This document shows, piece after piece, positions 1-4,622 of a DNA stretch of 9,398 nucleotides. Under the pieces are notes generated by a model, which made no database searches, had not been told where the DNA came from, and saw only the letters and a program-made list of their open reading frames with translations. Numbering within the stretch: position 1 is the first letter of the stretch; each line of letters opens with the position of its first letter. The stretch lies in assembly GCA_027024625.1 (NCBI GenBank), contig JALVRY010000423.1:1-9398 (forward strand), read 5' to 3'. The position numbers were made by a program, and so were the translations under genes. The DNA comes from Thiotrichaceae bacterium (GTDB taxonomy: Bacteria > Pseudomonadota > Gammaproteobacteria > Thiotrichales > Thiotrichaceae).

Positions 1-48
1 TTTTTTTCATGAATCACTTCCAAACAAATCCCTTGTTACGAAAAAACA

Positions 49-66
49 GGGTCAGGTCTTACAGTC
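49..66 (+). repeat. REP-like element, copy 1
   Basis: GGGTCAGGTCTTACAGTC at 49-66 differs at three positions from copy 2 at 160-177. It lies 28 bases upstream of the RAYT start codon. Elements of this form are commonly seen next to RAYT genes, and I infer that it is the cognate repeat. Confidence 0.6.
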
Positions 67-93
67 ACAGTTTTATAACTATACCATCCATGC

Positions 94-189
94 ATGGCAA
101 GACCTTTAAGAATCGAATATGCAGGTGCACTTTATCATGTCACTTCTCGGGAAATAAAGGGGTCAAGTCTTGCAATCCAGCACAGCTGA
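94..189 (+). pseudogene. 5' remnant of a REP-associated tyrosine transposase (RAYT, Y1_Tnp)
   Basis: An ATG at 94 opens the peptide MARPLRIEYAGALYHVTSR, which I recognise as the conserved N-terminus of RAYT / IS200-like Y1 transposases (family consensus MARPLRIEYPGALYHVTSRGN). After codon 19 (about position 150) the family sequence stops, and the frame runs through a REP-like repeat to a TGA at 187-189. About 250 residues are missing, including the HUH metal-binding pair and the catalytic tyrosine, so no transposase can be made. The fragment lies between two copies of the GGGTCAAGTCTTGCAATC-type element, as expected for RAYT genes flanked by their own repeats. A C-terminal fragment in the same orientation lies at 1058-1174, on the other side of the PIN toxin pair. 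Confidence 0.8.
160..177 (+). repeat. REP-like element, copy 2
   Basis: GGGTCAAGTCTTGCAATC at 160-177 (with one extra G at 159) is the best copy of the element in the window. It begins just after the point where the RAYT reading frame leaves the family consensus, so the deletion that removed the transposase body probably ended in or next to this repeat. It lies 18 bases beyond the stop of the PIN toxin gene on the other strand. Confidence 0.65.
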
Positions 190-195
190 TATTAC

Positions 196-609
196 TCAGG
201 CAATGACATCAAATGACTTTAATTTATGCCCAACTTGTATTCGATAGACAAAAAAGTCATTACGATCAACTGTAAATATACGGTTGGTTTTGAGGTGGTG
301 AGCAGCAACAACTAAAGAAGCATCTGCAAAGTCCATAGGTCGGTCTACATATTTTTTCATTAATTTAAGGCTTTCTCTAAGTTTCGTGCTATCCATGAAC
401 CAAACTTGTAGCCCACCTTGCTCAATAAATTTATGCAATGCTATACTACCTTGACTATCAGGGCGGAGTAGGTGATAGGCTTCTGTTAGTACTGGAGCTG
501 TTGTTATTAATGGTTTTTTAAGCTTTTTTAGAAGCGAGCTACAGTTTTTGTGATAAGGATCTTGTGGATCAAACAGTGCTACTAACGGCCCAGTGTCAAC
601 TAATATCAT
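196..609 (-). CDS. VapC-like PIN-domain toxin (ribonuclease)
   Basis: This 137-residue protein has the PIN-domain acidic signature throughout: D5 in the N-terminal VDTGPLVALFD strand, E43 in TEAYHLL, D93 and D96 in MDFADASLV, and D115/D118 in TVDRNDF. In the family these residues coordinate Mg2+ or Mn2+ for single-strand RNA cleavage, usually of tRNA or rRNA. Length is normal for VapC-type toxins and no catalytic acid is missing, so it is probably functional. Its ATG overlaps the stop of the upstream antitoxin gene (ATGA, 606-609), so translation is likely coupled and the toxin has no ribosome site of its own. The conserved arrangement identifies it as the toxin of a type II TA pair. The exact RNA target cannot be read from sequence. 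Confidence 0.88.
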   Translation of the reverse strand: MILVDTGPLVALFDPQDPYHKNCSSLLKKLKKPLITTAPVLTEAYHLLRPDSQGSIALHKFIEQGGLQVWFMDSTKLRESLKLMKKYVDRPMDFADASLVVAAHHLKTNRIFTVDRNDFFVYRIQVGHKLKSFDVIA

Positions 610-860
610 TTATTGTGCTTCTTCTTCAGCAGTTCACGTATACCTTGTTTTGCCTCATTTGATGGGGTTTGAGAATATCCCCCCTTGCCTAAGTCTAGTG
701 ATTGATAAATACTAAAAGAGTCAGCAGCTTGAGTAGGTTCTTGTATTTTGTAGTCAACATTGTGTTTTGCCAAAGTATATTCTATAAAGTGCAATATCTC
801 TTTCTGAACTCTTTCTGGCAAATAATGAGTCTTGTTAAGAATTTGGTCAAATGTTTGCAT
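606..860 (-). CDS. Antitoxin of the PIN toxin pair (DUF2281-like)
   Basis: An 84-residue, charged protein encoded directly ahead of the PIN toxin, with a four-base ATGA overlap. The N-terminal part (about 13-32, LPERVQKEILHFIEYTL) resembles the amphipathic helix of DUF2281-type antitoxins (LPxxxQxEVLDFIEFL). The middle is probably disordered. The C-terminal part (about 48-84, with YQSLDLGKGGYS and a lysine-rich end) is the usual place for the segment that wraps the toxin's active site. A strong purine-rich ribosome site, GGAAAG at 865-870 on this strand, supports the start at 860 and high antitoxin output. The overlapping promoter and inverted repeat at 883-898 suggest autoregulation. Assignment to DUF2281 is by pattern only. 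Its role as antitoxin rests mainly on position. Confidence 0.75.
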   Translation of the reverse strand: MQTFDQILNKTHYLPERVQKEILHFIEYTLAKHNVDYKIQEPTQAADSFSIYQSLDLGKGGYSQTPSNEAKQGIRELLKKKHNK

Positions 861-882
861 CTCTCTTTCCTTTTTACTTCTG

Positions 883-919
883 ATATACCTCAGTATATTC
901 CAAACAGGTTATGAAACAA
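883..919 (-). promoter_or_regulatory. Probable promoter and operator of the PIN/antitoxin pair
   Basis: Reading the minus strand, TTGTTT (914-919) lies 16 bases before TATACT (892-897), giving a modest sigma-70 promoter about 30 bases from the antitoxin start. The -10 is embedded in an inverted repeat, ATATAC TGAG GTATAT (883-898). A palindrome over the -10 box is a typical site for the antitoxin-toxin complex to repress its own operon. The -35 match is only three of six. Confidence 0.4.
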
Positions 920-977
920 GCTAAGGTATATCTTTCATTAACAGTAAGCATTTTTTATTGATGGGTGTATTTAGCTT

Positions 978-1025
978 ACAAGAGAACAAATCCTATCTTG
1001 CGTCAAGTAGCAGTTTGTACATCTA
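978..1025 (+). repeat. Dispersed block, copy 1 (contains perfect 24-base repeat)
   Basis: The block begins ACAAGAGAA at 978 and ends with a 24-base segment at 1002-1025, whose core is AAGTAGCAGTTTGTACATC. That segment is identical to 1839-1862. The first part (978-1001) matches 3643-3666 next to the Rpn gene. The block therefore overlaps both other copies. Here it ends right at the palindrome at 1028. No function is known to me. Confidence 0.75.
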
Positions 1026-1027
1026 AT

Positions 1028-1045
1028 CCCACGCTCCCGCGTGGG
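1028..1045. repeat. REP-type palindrome CCCACGC/GCGTGGG
   Basis: A perfect seven-base inverted repeat, CCCACGC (1028-1034) and GCGTGGG (1039-1045), with a four-base loop, followed by AATGC. This hairpin with the AATGC tail is a dispersed repeat seen in many gammaproteobacterial genomes. There is no T run on either side, so it is not a good intrinsic terminator. It lies 15 bases ahead of the RAYT C-terminal fragment. Confidence 0.65.
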
Positions 1046-1057
1046 AATGCATAAAAG

Positions 1058-1174
1058 GTGATGGCTCTGGCTTATGCCTCTGGCGATTATTCCATGAAGG
1101 AGATTTCACTTTTCTCTGGGGGTCATTATTCTACGGTTAGCTGGGCGATTAGGGCGTTTGAGGAGAGCACTTAA
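1058..1174 (+). pseudogene. 3' remnant of a RAYT transposase, copy 1
   Basis: From 1061 the frame reads ALAYASGDYSMKEISLF, then HYSTVSWAIRAFE, and stops at 1172-1174. This is the C-terminal helix-turn-helix found in a subset of RAYT proteins (consensus roughly YASGxYSxKEIGxxFGVHYSTVSRAVRxFE). An in-frame TAA at 1052-1054 cuts it off from any body of the gene. It matches the second tail at 3524-3637, with 15 differences in 114 bases by my count. It has lost the conserved Phe (now S) and Val (now G) of the turn and the Arg of SRAV (now W), so it is the more decayed copy. Its stop overlaps the stop of the convergent DUF5615 gene. Confidence 0.75.
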
Positions 1175-1500
1175 CGTATTTCAATCAGATTCACTCCATT
1201 CTTTAGTTCAAACTTCACTTGATCCCATTTTTTCTCAAAGAAATCAAGGAGTGCTTTTTTTGAACTGTTACCCAACCGCACCCATATTATTTTTGGAAAG
1301 TCCATACTAACAGATGCACGCATTTGAAAGTCCTCGTCTTTCGTTATTATTATCAGGTTTTCCTGCATTGCCAAGTCCCAAATTACACTATCTGATGATT
1401 CCATCATTTGTCTATCCAATACATGGAAGGCATTTTCTCCTTTGGCTGTGAGAAAACGGGCTAGTGCAGGCGGAAGTTGCGCATCTACTATAAACTTCAT
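1171..1500 (-). CDS. DUF5615-family PIN-like toxin
   Basis: A 109-residue protein with the DUF5615 (Mut7-C-like PIN) layout. It has an N-terminal FIVDAQLPPALARFL with acidic D6, then ESSDSVIWDLA (D37, W41), the strand and acidic motif IIITKDEDF (D55, D57), and IIWVRLGN near residues 71-78. These are the residues expected to form the metal site of a small nuclease, by analogy with PIN toxins. It is full length for the family. Its start overlaps the stop of the DUF433 gene by four bases (ATGA, 1497-1500), which is the classic DUF433-DUF5615 type II TA arrangement. Its stop codon overlaps that of the RAYT remnant on the other strand, so the element ends exactly at this gene. Substrate is unknown. 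Confidence 0.87.
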   Translation of the reverse strand: MKFIVDAQLPPALARFLTAKGENAFHVLDRQMMESSDSVIWDLAMQENLIIITKDEDFQMRASVSMDFPKIIWVRLGNSSKKALLDFFEKKWDQVKFELKNGVNLIEIR

Positions 1501-1730
1501 GCCGCGCTTAAAACAGGATGATCGAATTGGCGAGCTGCATATAGCAATGTAGCTTTAATATCATTTGCCTCCAAATAAGGATAATCCTCTAGGATTTCTT
1601 CTTGTGTCATACCGCTAGCAAGCATATCAAGTATGTCTCTCACTCGAATACGCATATTTCGGATGCATGGACGACCTCCACATTTATCTGTTTCTATCGT
1701 TATTCGTCTGAGCAGATCATCAGTTGTCAT
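1497..1730 (-). CDS. DUF433-family antitoxin
   Basis: A 77-residue protein with the full DUF433 signature: ITIETDKCGGRPCIRNMRIRV (about 10-30), then DILDMLASGMTQEEILEDYPYL (about 32-53) and DIKATLLYAARQF (about 57-69). The family consensus is I..dp..cgGrPcI.GtRi.V, followed by a helix-turn-helix-like LA.G.s.eEIl.dyP.L. DUF433 proteins are DNA-binding antitoxins paired with DUF5615 toxins, as here. GGAG at 1737-1740 on this strand, six bases from the ATG, supports the start. The word TGTAGTCCA, also found ahead of the UPF0175 antitoxin, lies about 30 bases upstream at 1761-1769 on the plus strand. Confidence 0.87.
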   Translation of the reverse strand: MTTDDLLRRITIETDKCGGRPCIRNMRIRVRDILDMLASGMTQEEILEDYPYLEANDIKATLLYAARQFDHPVLSAA

Positions 1731-1838
1731 AGTTAACTCCAGTATTCTTATAATGGGAATTGTAGTCCATGTTTAAATATGAAGCTTTAAGCAGTTCAGC
1801 ATGCTTCTAATCCCTTTAATTCAGTTATGTTAATAAGT

Positions 1839-1887
1839 GTCAAGTAGCAGTTTGTACATCTAGTACAGTTCACTTAGCCCCCTTTCC
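1839..1887 (+). repeat. Dispersed block, copy 2
   Basis: It starts with the 24-base segment identical to 1002-1025 and continues TAGTACAGTTCACTTAGCCCC up to the stop of the Rpn remnant at 1888. The whole stretch aligns with 3667-3715 downstream of the intact Rpn gene. Block plus Rpn tail therefore forms one duplicated unit of about 115 bases (1839-1953 against 3667-3781). Confidence 0.75.
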
Positions 1888-1953
1888 TCAATCCAGCCTA
1901 AGTTGTTTTACACTAGCAAGTGACAAATTCAACTTTTCTGCAATAGTCTTATT
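1888..1953 (-). pseudogene. C-terminal remnant of an Rpn-family nuclease gene
   Basis: On the minus strand these bases read NKTIAEKLNLSLASV followed by KQLRLD and a TGA. The last 21 residues of the intact Rpn protein at 3716-3781 begin NKTIAEKLNLPLASV, and both end at the same place. The segment is a recognition-helix-like tail typical of Rpn proteins. Homology stops abruptly at 1953/1954, inside the 3' end of the DUF2281 antitoxin gene, which reads the same DNA in a different frame. Everything upstream of the tail, including the nuclease domain, is absent. Confidence 0.85.
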
Positions 1954-2177
1954 CGTTCTGATTTTTTTACCCACTCACTGCTATCTTCCAAGTCTTTTCG
2001 GTTATGCCACATACCAATAAATATTTCATCTTCAATAGGTGTTGCTGATAAAGCTTTCTTTTGATCTTTACTTTCTGTCGCATAGCGAGTTTTTAAGAAG
2101 TCAATAAAATCAATAACTTCTCTTTGGGCATTAAGCGGTAATATAGAAATGTCTTTTAGAATTGATTGGTTATTCAT
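1929..2177 (-). CDS. Orphan DUF2281-type antitoxin with a rewritten 3' end
   Basis: An 82-residue protein with the DUF2281 pattern: ISILPLNAQREVIDFIDFLKTRY at about 11-33, then the toxin-contact region EDEIFIGMWHNRKDLEDSSEWVKK at about 49-72. In family members the latter resembles FIGMWxDREDLxDSxxWVRxLRxxEW. Here the last seven or so residues (IRLLQKS) come from Rpn-derived DNA read out of frame, after a junction at 1953/1954. No toxin follows: the next genes are the Rpn tail and repeats, so a PIN toxin gene has probably been lost. The start is supported by GGA seven bases upstream and by an extended -10 promoter. It could still neutralise a related toxin in trans, but this is inference. Confidence 0.78.
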   Translation of the reverse strand: MNNQSILKDISILPLNAQREVIDFIDFLKTRYATESKDQKKALSATPIEDEIFIGMWHNRKDLEDSSEWVKKSERIRLLQKS

Positions 2178-2207
2178 AGTGCTATCCAGTTAATGTTGTT
2201 ACTCCCA

Positions 2208-2216
2208 ATTATAGCA
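2208..2216 (-). promoter_or_regulatory. Extended -10 promoter of the orphan antitoxin
   Basis: The minus strand reads TGCTATAAT at 2208-2216, a perfect -10 hexamer with the TGN extension. It lies about 30 bases before the antitoxin start. No good -35 is seen, which the extended -10 can make up for. A REP-like element lies just upstream at 2228-2241. Confidence 0.5.
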
Positions 2217-2227
2217 TGTAAAAAAAT

Positions 2228-2241
2228 GGGGTCTTGCAATC
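2228..2241 (+). repeat. REP-like element, copy 3 (five-base deletion)
   Basis: GGGGTCTTGCAATC equals copy 2 (with its leading G) minus the bases AAGTC, as if one of the two GTC triplets had been looped out. It separates the orphan antitoxin from the DUF3368 toxin gene. Confidence 0.5.
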
Positions 2242-2287
2242 AAACAGTTAGGTTGTGAATAACAAATACCGATAGCAATGGCTTGTT

Positions 2288-2743
2288 TCATCCTAAATAT
2301 TTAGGTGAAATTCTGTATCCATTATCAATCATTGATAGAAGAGATGTTTCTGCACTGCTAATGAGTCCTTTTCGTTCTGCTAAAGTTAGTACTTTCGCAG
2401 TCCCTATAAAATTTAGCTTTAGGCGAATTGCGTTCCGACGAGCTAGTTGGTCATCAATAGTGAGTAGTGATTGATCATTGTTTAATGCCAATTGCATTGC
2501 TCCGCATTCACCTTTACCCAAGCTCCTGGGAAATTCGTATTCTATATTGACATTCACGATATTTAGCTTGCTGTCTTTGACTGCTTGCTGAATTATCTCT
2601 GTATCCGCCCCTTGTTTTACCAAACATTCTTGCATAACCTCATCCGGTATTTGCACTTGACCAAAAAGCTGATCCAGCAAATGCAGTTCATCTATCTGTG
2701 CAAGTGCTATTAATGGACCAGCATCACTTATGATGATAGCCAT
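2288..2743 (-). CDS. DUF3368-family PIN toxin
   Basis: A 151-residue protein with the DUF3368 order of motifs: ISDAGPLIALAQI (D7), IPDEVMQECL (E35/E39), LGKGECGAMQLALN (E79), LLTIDDQLARRNA (D97/D98), LNFIGTAKVLTLAERKGLI, and a C-terminal GYRISPKYL. The acidic residues would form a PIN metal site for RNA cleavage, and length is normal. The start lies inside the upstream gene: its ATG at 2741-2743 precedes the antitoxin's stop by ten bases (16-base overlap), so translation is probably coupled. DUF3368 toxins are usually partnered by UPF0175 antitoxins, which is the case here. The stop at 2288 abuts a REP-punctuated spacer. Confidence 0.87.
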   Translation of the reverse strand: MAIIISDAGPLIALAQIDELHLLDQLFGQVQIPDEVMQECLVKQGADTEIIQQAVKDSKLNIVNVNIEYEFPRSLGKGECGAMQLALNNDQSLLTIDDQLARRNAIRLKLNFIGTAKVLTLAERKGLISSAETSLLSMIDNGYRISPKYLG

Positions 2744-3066
2744 GCAGAAACATCTTTTACTTCATTATCAACGGTTTCATCATGGCGAACTATCTCGATA
2801 TTTAGGCTTGCAAGATGGGTAATGAATTCACTTAGTGCCAACCCGCTTATTTGGCTCGCTTTACCCAGGGATACTAGGCCGTCGCGATATAGGCTAGCTG
2901 CCAATGCTGGTCGCAAACCTTCAGTAGCTTCTGCTAACGTGCTATCAAGGTGTACAAGTACAGCATTTGGCTCATTTCCTTTGAGTATTAATACAGGATC
3001 TTTTTCGGCATGCTTTAAGGCTAGAGATGGATTTTTTTTTAGGTTTCTTACGTTGGTTGCAAACAT
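2728..3066 (-). CDS. Two-part antitoxin: Phd/YefM-like N-terminus with UPF0175 C-terminus
   Basis: A 112-residue protein in two halves. Residues about 4-41 (NVRNLKKNPSLALKHAEKDP, then VLILKGNEPNAVLVHLD) look like the DNA-binding fold of Phd/YefM antitoxins. Residues about 50-96 (LRPALAASLYRDGLVSLGKA, then SQISGLALSEFITHLASLNIEI) fit the UPF0175 pattern (A..LY..G.vSlgkAaelaGls..ef...l...gI). Most UPF0175 proteins lack a separate N-terminal DNA-binding part of this kind. The combination suggests that repression of the operon and toxin binding are split between the halves. It lies directly ahead of, and overlaps, its DUF3368 toxin. The ribosome site is weak (GAG eight bases upstream). Direct repeats sit in its promoter region. 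Confidence 0.82.
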   Translation of the reverse strand: MFATNVRNLKKNPSLALKHAEKDPVLILKGNEPNAVLVHLDSTLAEATEGLRPALAASLYRDGLVSLGKASQISGLALSEFITHLASLNIEIVRHDETVDNEVKDVSAWLSS

Positions 3067-3086
3067 TTTTTATGCTCAATTTATTC

Positions 3087-3127
3087 TGTAGTACACAGAG
3101 TGTAGTCCACACCTTGGCGTTATGCAA
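3087..3127 (-). promoter_or_regulatory. Promoter with direct-repeat operator ahead of the UPF0175 antitoxin
   Basis: On the plus strand, TGTAGTACAC (3087-3096) and TGTAGTCCAC (3101-3110) form a direct repeat with a 14-base period. On the minus strand a weak promoter, TTGCAT (3122-3127), 17-base spacer, TACACT (3099-3104), overlaps it. The antitoxin start is at 3066. Paired sites over a -10 box are what a self-repressing Phd-like antitoxin would need. The promoter match itself is poor (three and four of six). Confidence 0.4.
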
Positions 3128-3490
3128 AAAAAACGGAGGCAAAAAACAAAAATACAGGGGCAGGTAAAATAATCGCATTAAAATAAATTTAACAGAGAGC
3201 AGAGTCACCCATTAGCCCTTCATAATCAAGAGGTAATAAAAATTACTAGCACTTAAATCATGCCCTTAAACTGAGCAACCCTATTTCACTCTTCAGCTTG
3301 CTCTTTAGTCTGATCCGTTTCTACGTTAAACCATTATGCAGCCAGATTTTCATTGGTTTTGGTTGTGAGCTTAAAGCTGCTCTGCACCAGTCACCATTTT
3401 TTGCTCCTGCACAAACGGCATACACTACATCCATGTAGCTAACCCATATGGATCTAGGCAATGATAGTCATCTTTTGCACCATAAGTTGG
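3111..3490. other. Spacer without a clear gene; possible decayed minus-strand ORF
   Basis: About 380 bases without an intact gene. A minus-strand reading frame at about 3321-3434 gives 37 residues (MDVVYAVCAGAKNGDWCRAA, ending KIWLHNGLT). The adjacent stretch (about 3430-3500, another frame on the same strand) reads WLIRFMPTYGAKDDYHCLDP and then GLATWM before a stop. The two could be one gene broken by a frameshift near 3434, since both frames read through the same WMD/YMD point. I do not recognise the family. CAGGGGCAGGT at 3155-3165 is a possible worn copy of the REP-like element. Confidence 0.3.
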
Positions 3491-3637
3491 CATGAAGCGA
3501 ATGAGCCAAACCGCAAAAGGGCAATGGCTCTGGCTTATGCTTCTGGTGATTATTCCACGAAGGAGATCTCACCTTTCTTTGGTGTTCATTATTCGACGGT
3601 TAGTCGGGCGGTTAGGGTGTTTGAGGAGGGTACTTAA
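3491..3637 (+). pseudogene. 3' remnant of a RAYT transposase, copy 2
   Basis: The frame reads NEPNRKRAMALAYASGDYS, then TKEISPFFGVHYSTVSRAVR, then VFEEGT and a stop at 3635-3637. This is the C-terminal helix-turn-helix of a RAYT protein, better preserved than the copy at 1058-1174 (FFGVHYSTVSRAV intact). The frame stays open upstream to an ATG at 3461 (about 58 codons), but the first 10 or so residues do not look like transposase. The HUH and tyrosine parts are missing. It converges on the Rpn gene with one dispersed block between them. Confidence 0.75.
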
Positions 3638-3642
3638 CACTC

Positions 3643-3715
3643 ACAAGAGAATAGAACCTATCTTTCATCAAATAGCAGTGTCCATTTAGAACAGTTTATT
3701 TGAGCCCCTAGTCTT
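3643..3715 (+). repeat. Dispersed block, copy 3
   Basis: This block joins the RAYT tail to the Rpn stop codon. Its first part (3643-3666) aligns with 978-1001 and its second (3667-3715) with 1839-1887, including a worn form of the 24-base segment with a two-base gap (3667-3688). As it contains both halves, it is the best guide to the full ancestral spacer between an Rpn gene and a convergent RAYT gene. Confidence 0.65.
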
Positions 3716-4570
3716 TCAACCCGACCTGAGCCGCTCCACGCTAGCAAGCGGTAAATTCAACTTTTCTGCAATTGTCTTATTATCCAATATATCAAGGAGG
3801 CTCTTTGCTGCTTCTAGCTTTCCTTGTTCTATGCCTTGCTCTATGCCTTGCTCTATGCCTTGTTCTTTTGCTAGCTCCAATGCTCCTTTTTGCATACGGA
3901 TAAAATCATAACGTTTCTCTTGCAACTCCAACTCTTCCTGTGTGAGTGATGCTTCATTTATTACTTGGAAAGCTTTGTCTATACAGGGGTCTGATAGTGT
4001 TTTGGGGATGTAATCCAGATCTCCTGCATTTTTGAGAAAGTATATCCACTTTTCTTTTATATTATCGAGAGATTCGGCGGCTTTGTTAAATTTTGGCAGC
4101 TCTATGAAAATTAGCTCTACATCATCGGAATATTCAATATAACGCTTTCTTTCGATTAACCTAAAATGGCTGATATATTCTTCTGTGTCTGCAAACATTC
4201 TGAAGTCAGTGAATGTTAGCGCAATAACAGGGTTTACAAACTGGTAATTCTCTCCTTTTTTTAGTTGTTGTGAATATTGCTTGGCTGCATTATGCAAGAT
4301 GCGCTTTTCAAAGCCTTTTACATTGAGCACTTGCATTTCAATAATGACATGCTTTCCGTTGTTTAATTTAGCCTTTACATCGACGAAGGTGTCTTTCATT
4401 CCTTTTAGTAGTGGAATTTGATAGGGGTCTACAATTTCCAAGTCGATTATTTTGGAGTCTTCTTGATAGTCTAGAATTGCATTTAAGAAACTAATCAGTA
4501 CAGGTACCGAGTCTTCCGAGCCGAAGACTTTTTTAAATGCATAGTCCGTTTTTACATCTAGAAATTTCAT
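3716..4570 (-). CDS. Rpn-family recombination-promoting nuclease (PD-(D/E)XK, putative transposase)
   Basis: Rpn/PDDEXK_2 proteins are DNA endonucleases that in E. coli promote RecA-independent recombination. The opening MKFLDVKTDYAFKKVFGSED is the family hallmark. The nuclease core is seen as D67 in FVDVKAKL and E81-x-Q83 in VIIEMQV (numbered from the ATG at 4579), so Q replaces the K of PD-(D/E)XK, as is usual for Rpn. The C-terminal region holds a tandem EQGI repeat (about 239-254) and a helix-turn-helix-like end (NKTIAEKLNLPLASVERLR). Length (284-287) is typical. I prefer the ATG at 4568-4570, which gives the family start. The ATG at 4577-4579 would add MIV but leaves only two bases after GAG. 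Flanking repeats and a second Rpn tail at 1888 show that the family is active in shaping this island. Confidence 0.9.
   Translation of the reverse strand: MKFLDVKTDYAFKKVFGSEDSVPVLISFLNAILDYQEDSKIIDLEIVDPYQIPLLKGMKDTFVDVKAKLNNGKHVIIEMQVLNVKGFEKRILHNAAKQYSQQLKKGENYQFVNPVIALTFTDFRMFADTEEYISHFRLIERKRYIEYSDDVELIFIELPKFNKAAESLDNIKEKWIYFLKNAGDLDYIPKTLSDPCIDKAFQVINEASLTQEELELQEKRYDFIRMQKGALELAKEQGIEQGIEQGIEQGKLEAAKSLLDILDNKTIAEKLNLPLASVERLRSG
3823..3870 (-). repeat. 12-base tandem repeat inside the Rpn gene
   Basis: Four units of CTTGYTCTATGC (plus-strand reading; the last unit diverges) encode consecutive Glu-Gln-Gly-Ile units on the minus strand. The middle two are identical. Unit number can change by slippage without breaking the frame. 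Repeats of this type are frequent in the hinge ahead of the C-terminal helices of Rpn proteins. Confidence 0.85.
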
Positions 4571-4622
4571 GACAATCATTACTCAACAGTTGTGGTGTAG
4601 TTTTATTTTAGCACGATGACAA

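Noticed and set aside
9..206. Plus-strand open frame of 65 codons at the left end
   Set aside because: It overlaps the RAYT N-terminal remnant in a different frame. The RAYT frame (from 94) carries the recognisable sequence, and this one has none.
702..914. Plus-strand open frame of 70 codons
   Set aside because: It lies opposite the antitoxin gene and its promoter, has no ribosome site and no family-like sequence.
1028..1045. Palindrome considered as an intrinsic terminator for the convergent genes
   Set aside because: There is no T run on either side and no gene ends just before it. The sequence matches a dispersed REP-type repeat instead.
2822..3091. Plus-strand open frame of 89 codons opposite the UPF0175 antitoxin
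   Set aside because: It mirrors a well-supported coding gene on the minus strand, and its translation has no recognisable domain. The frame at 2283-2474 opposite the DUF3368 gene was rejected for the same reason.
2972..3208. Minus-strand open frame of 78 codons overlapping the UPF0175 antitoxin start
   Set aside because: The peptide is a low-complexity product of AT-rich DNA, spans the promoter region and shares half its length with the real gene in another frame.
3492..3689. Plus-strand open frame of 65 codons over the second RAYT tail
   Set aside because: The neighbouring frame gives the conserved helix-turn-helix sequence. This one is arginine-rich nonsense from the same bases.
3823..3870. 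Tandem repeats considered as a CRISPR fragment
   Set aside because: The units are 12 bases, contiguous and in frame within the Rpn gene, with no spacers. No CRISPR array is visible anywhere in the window.
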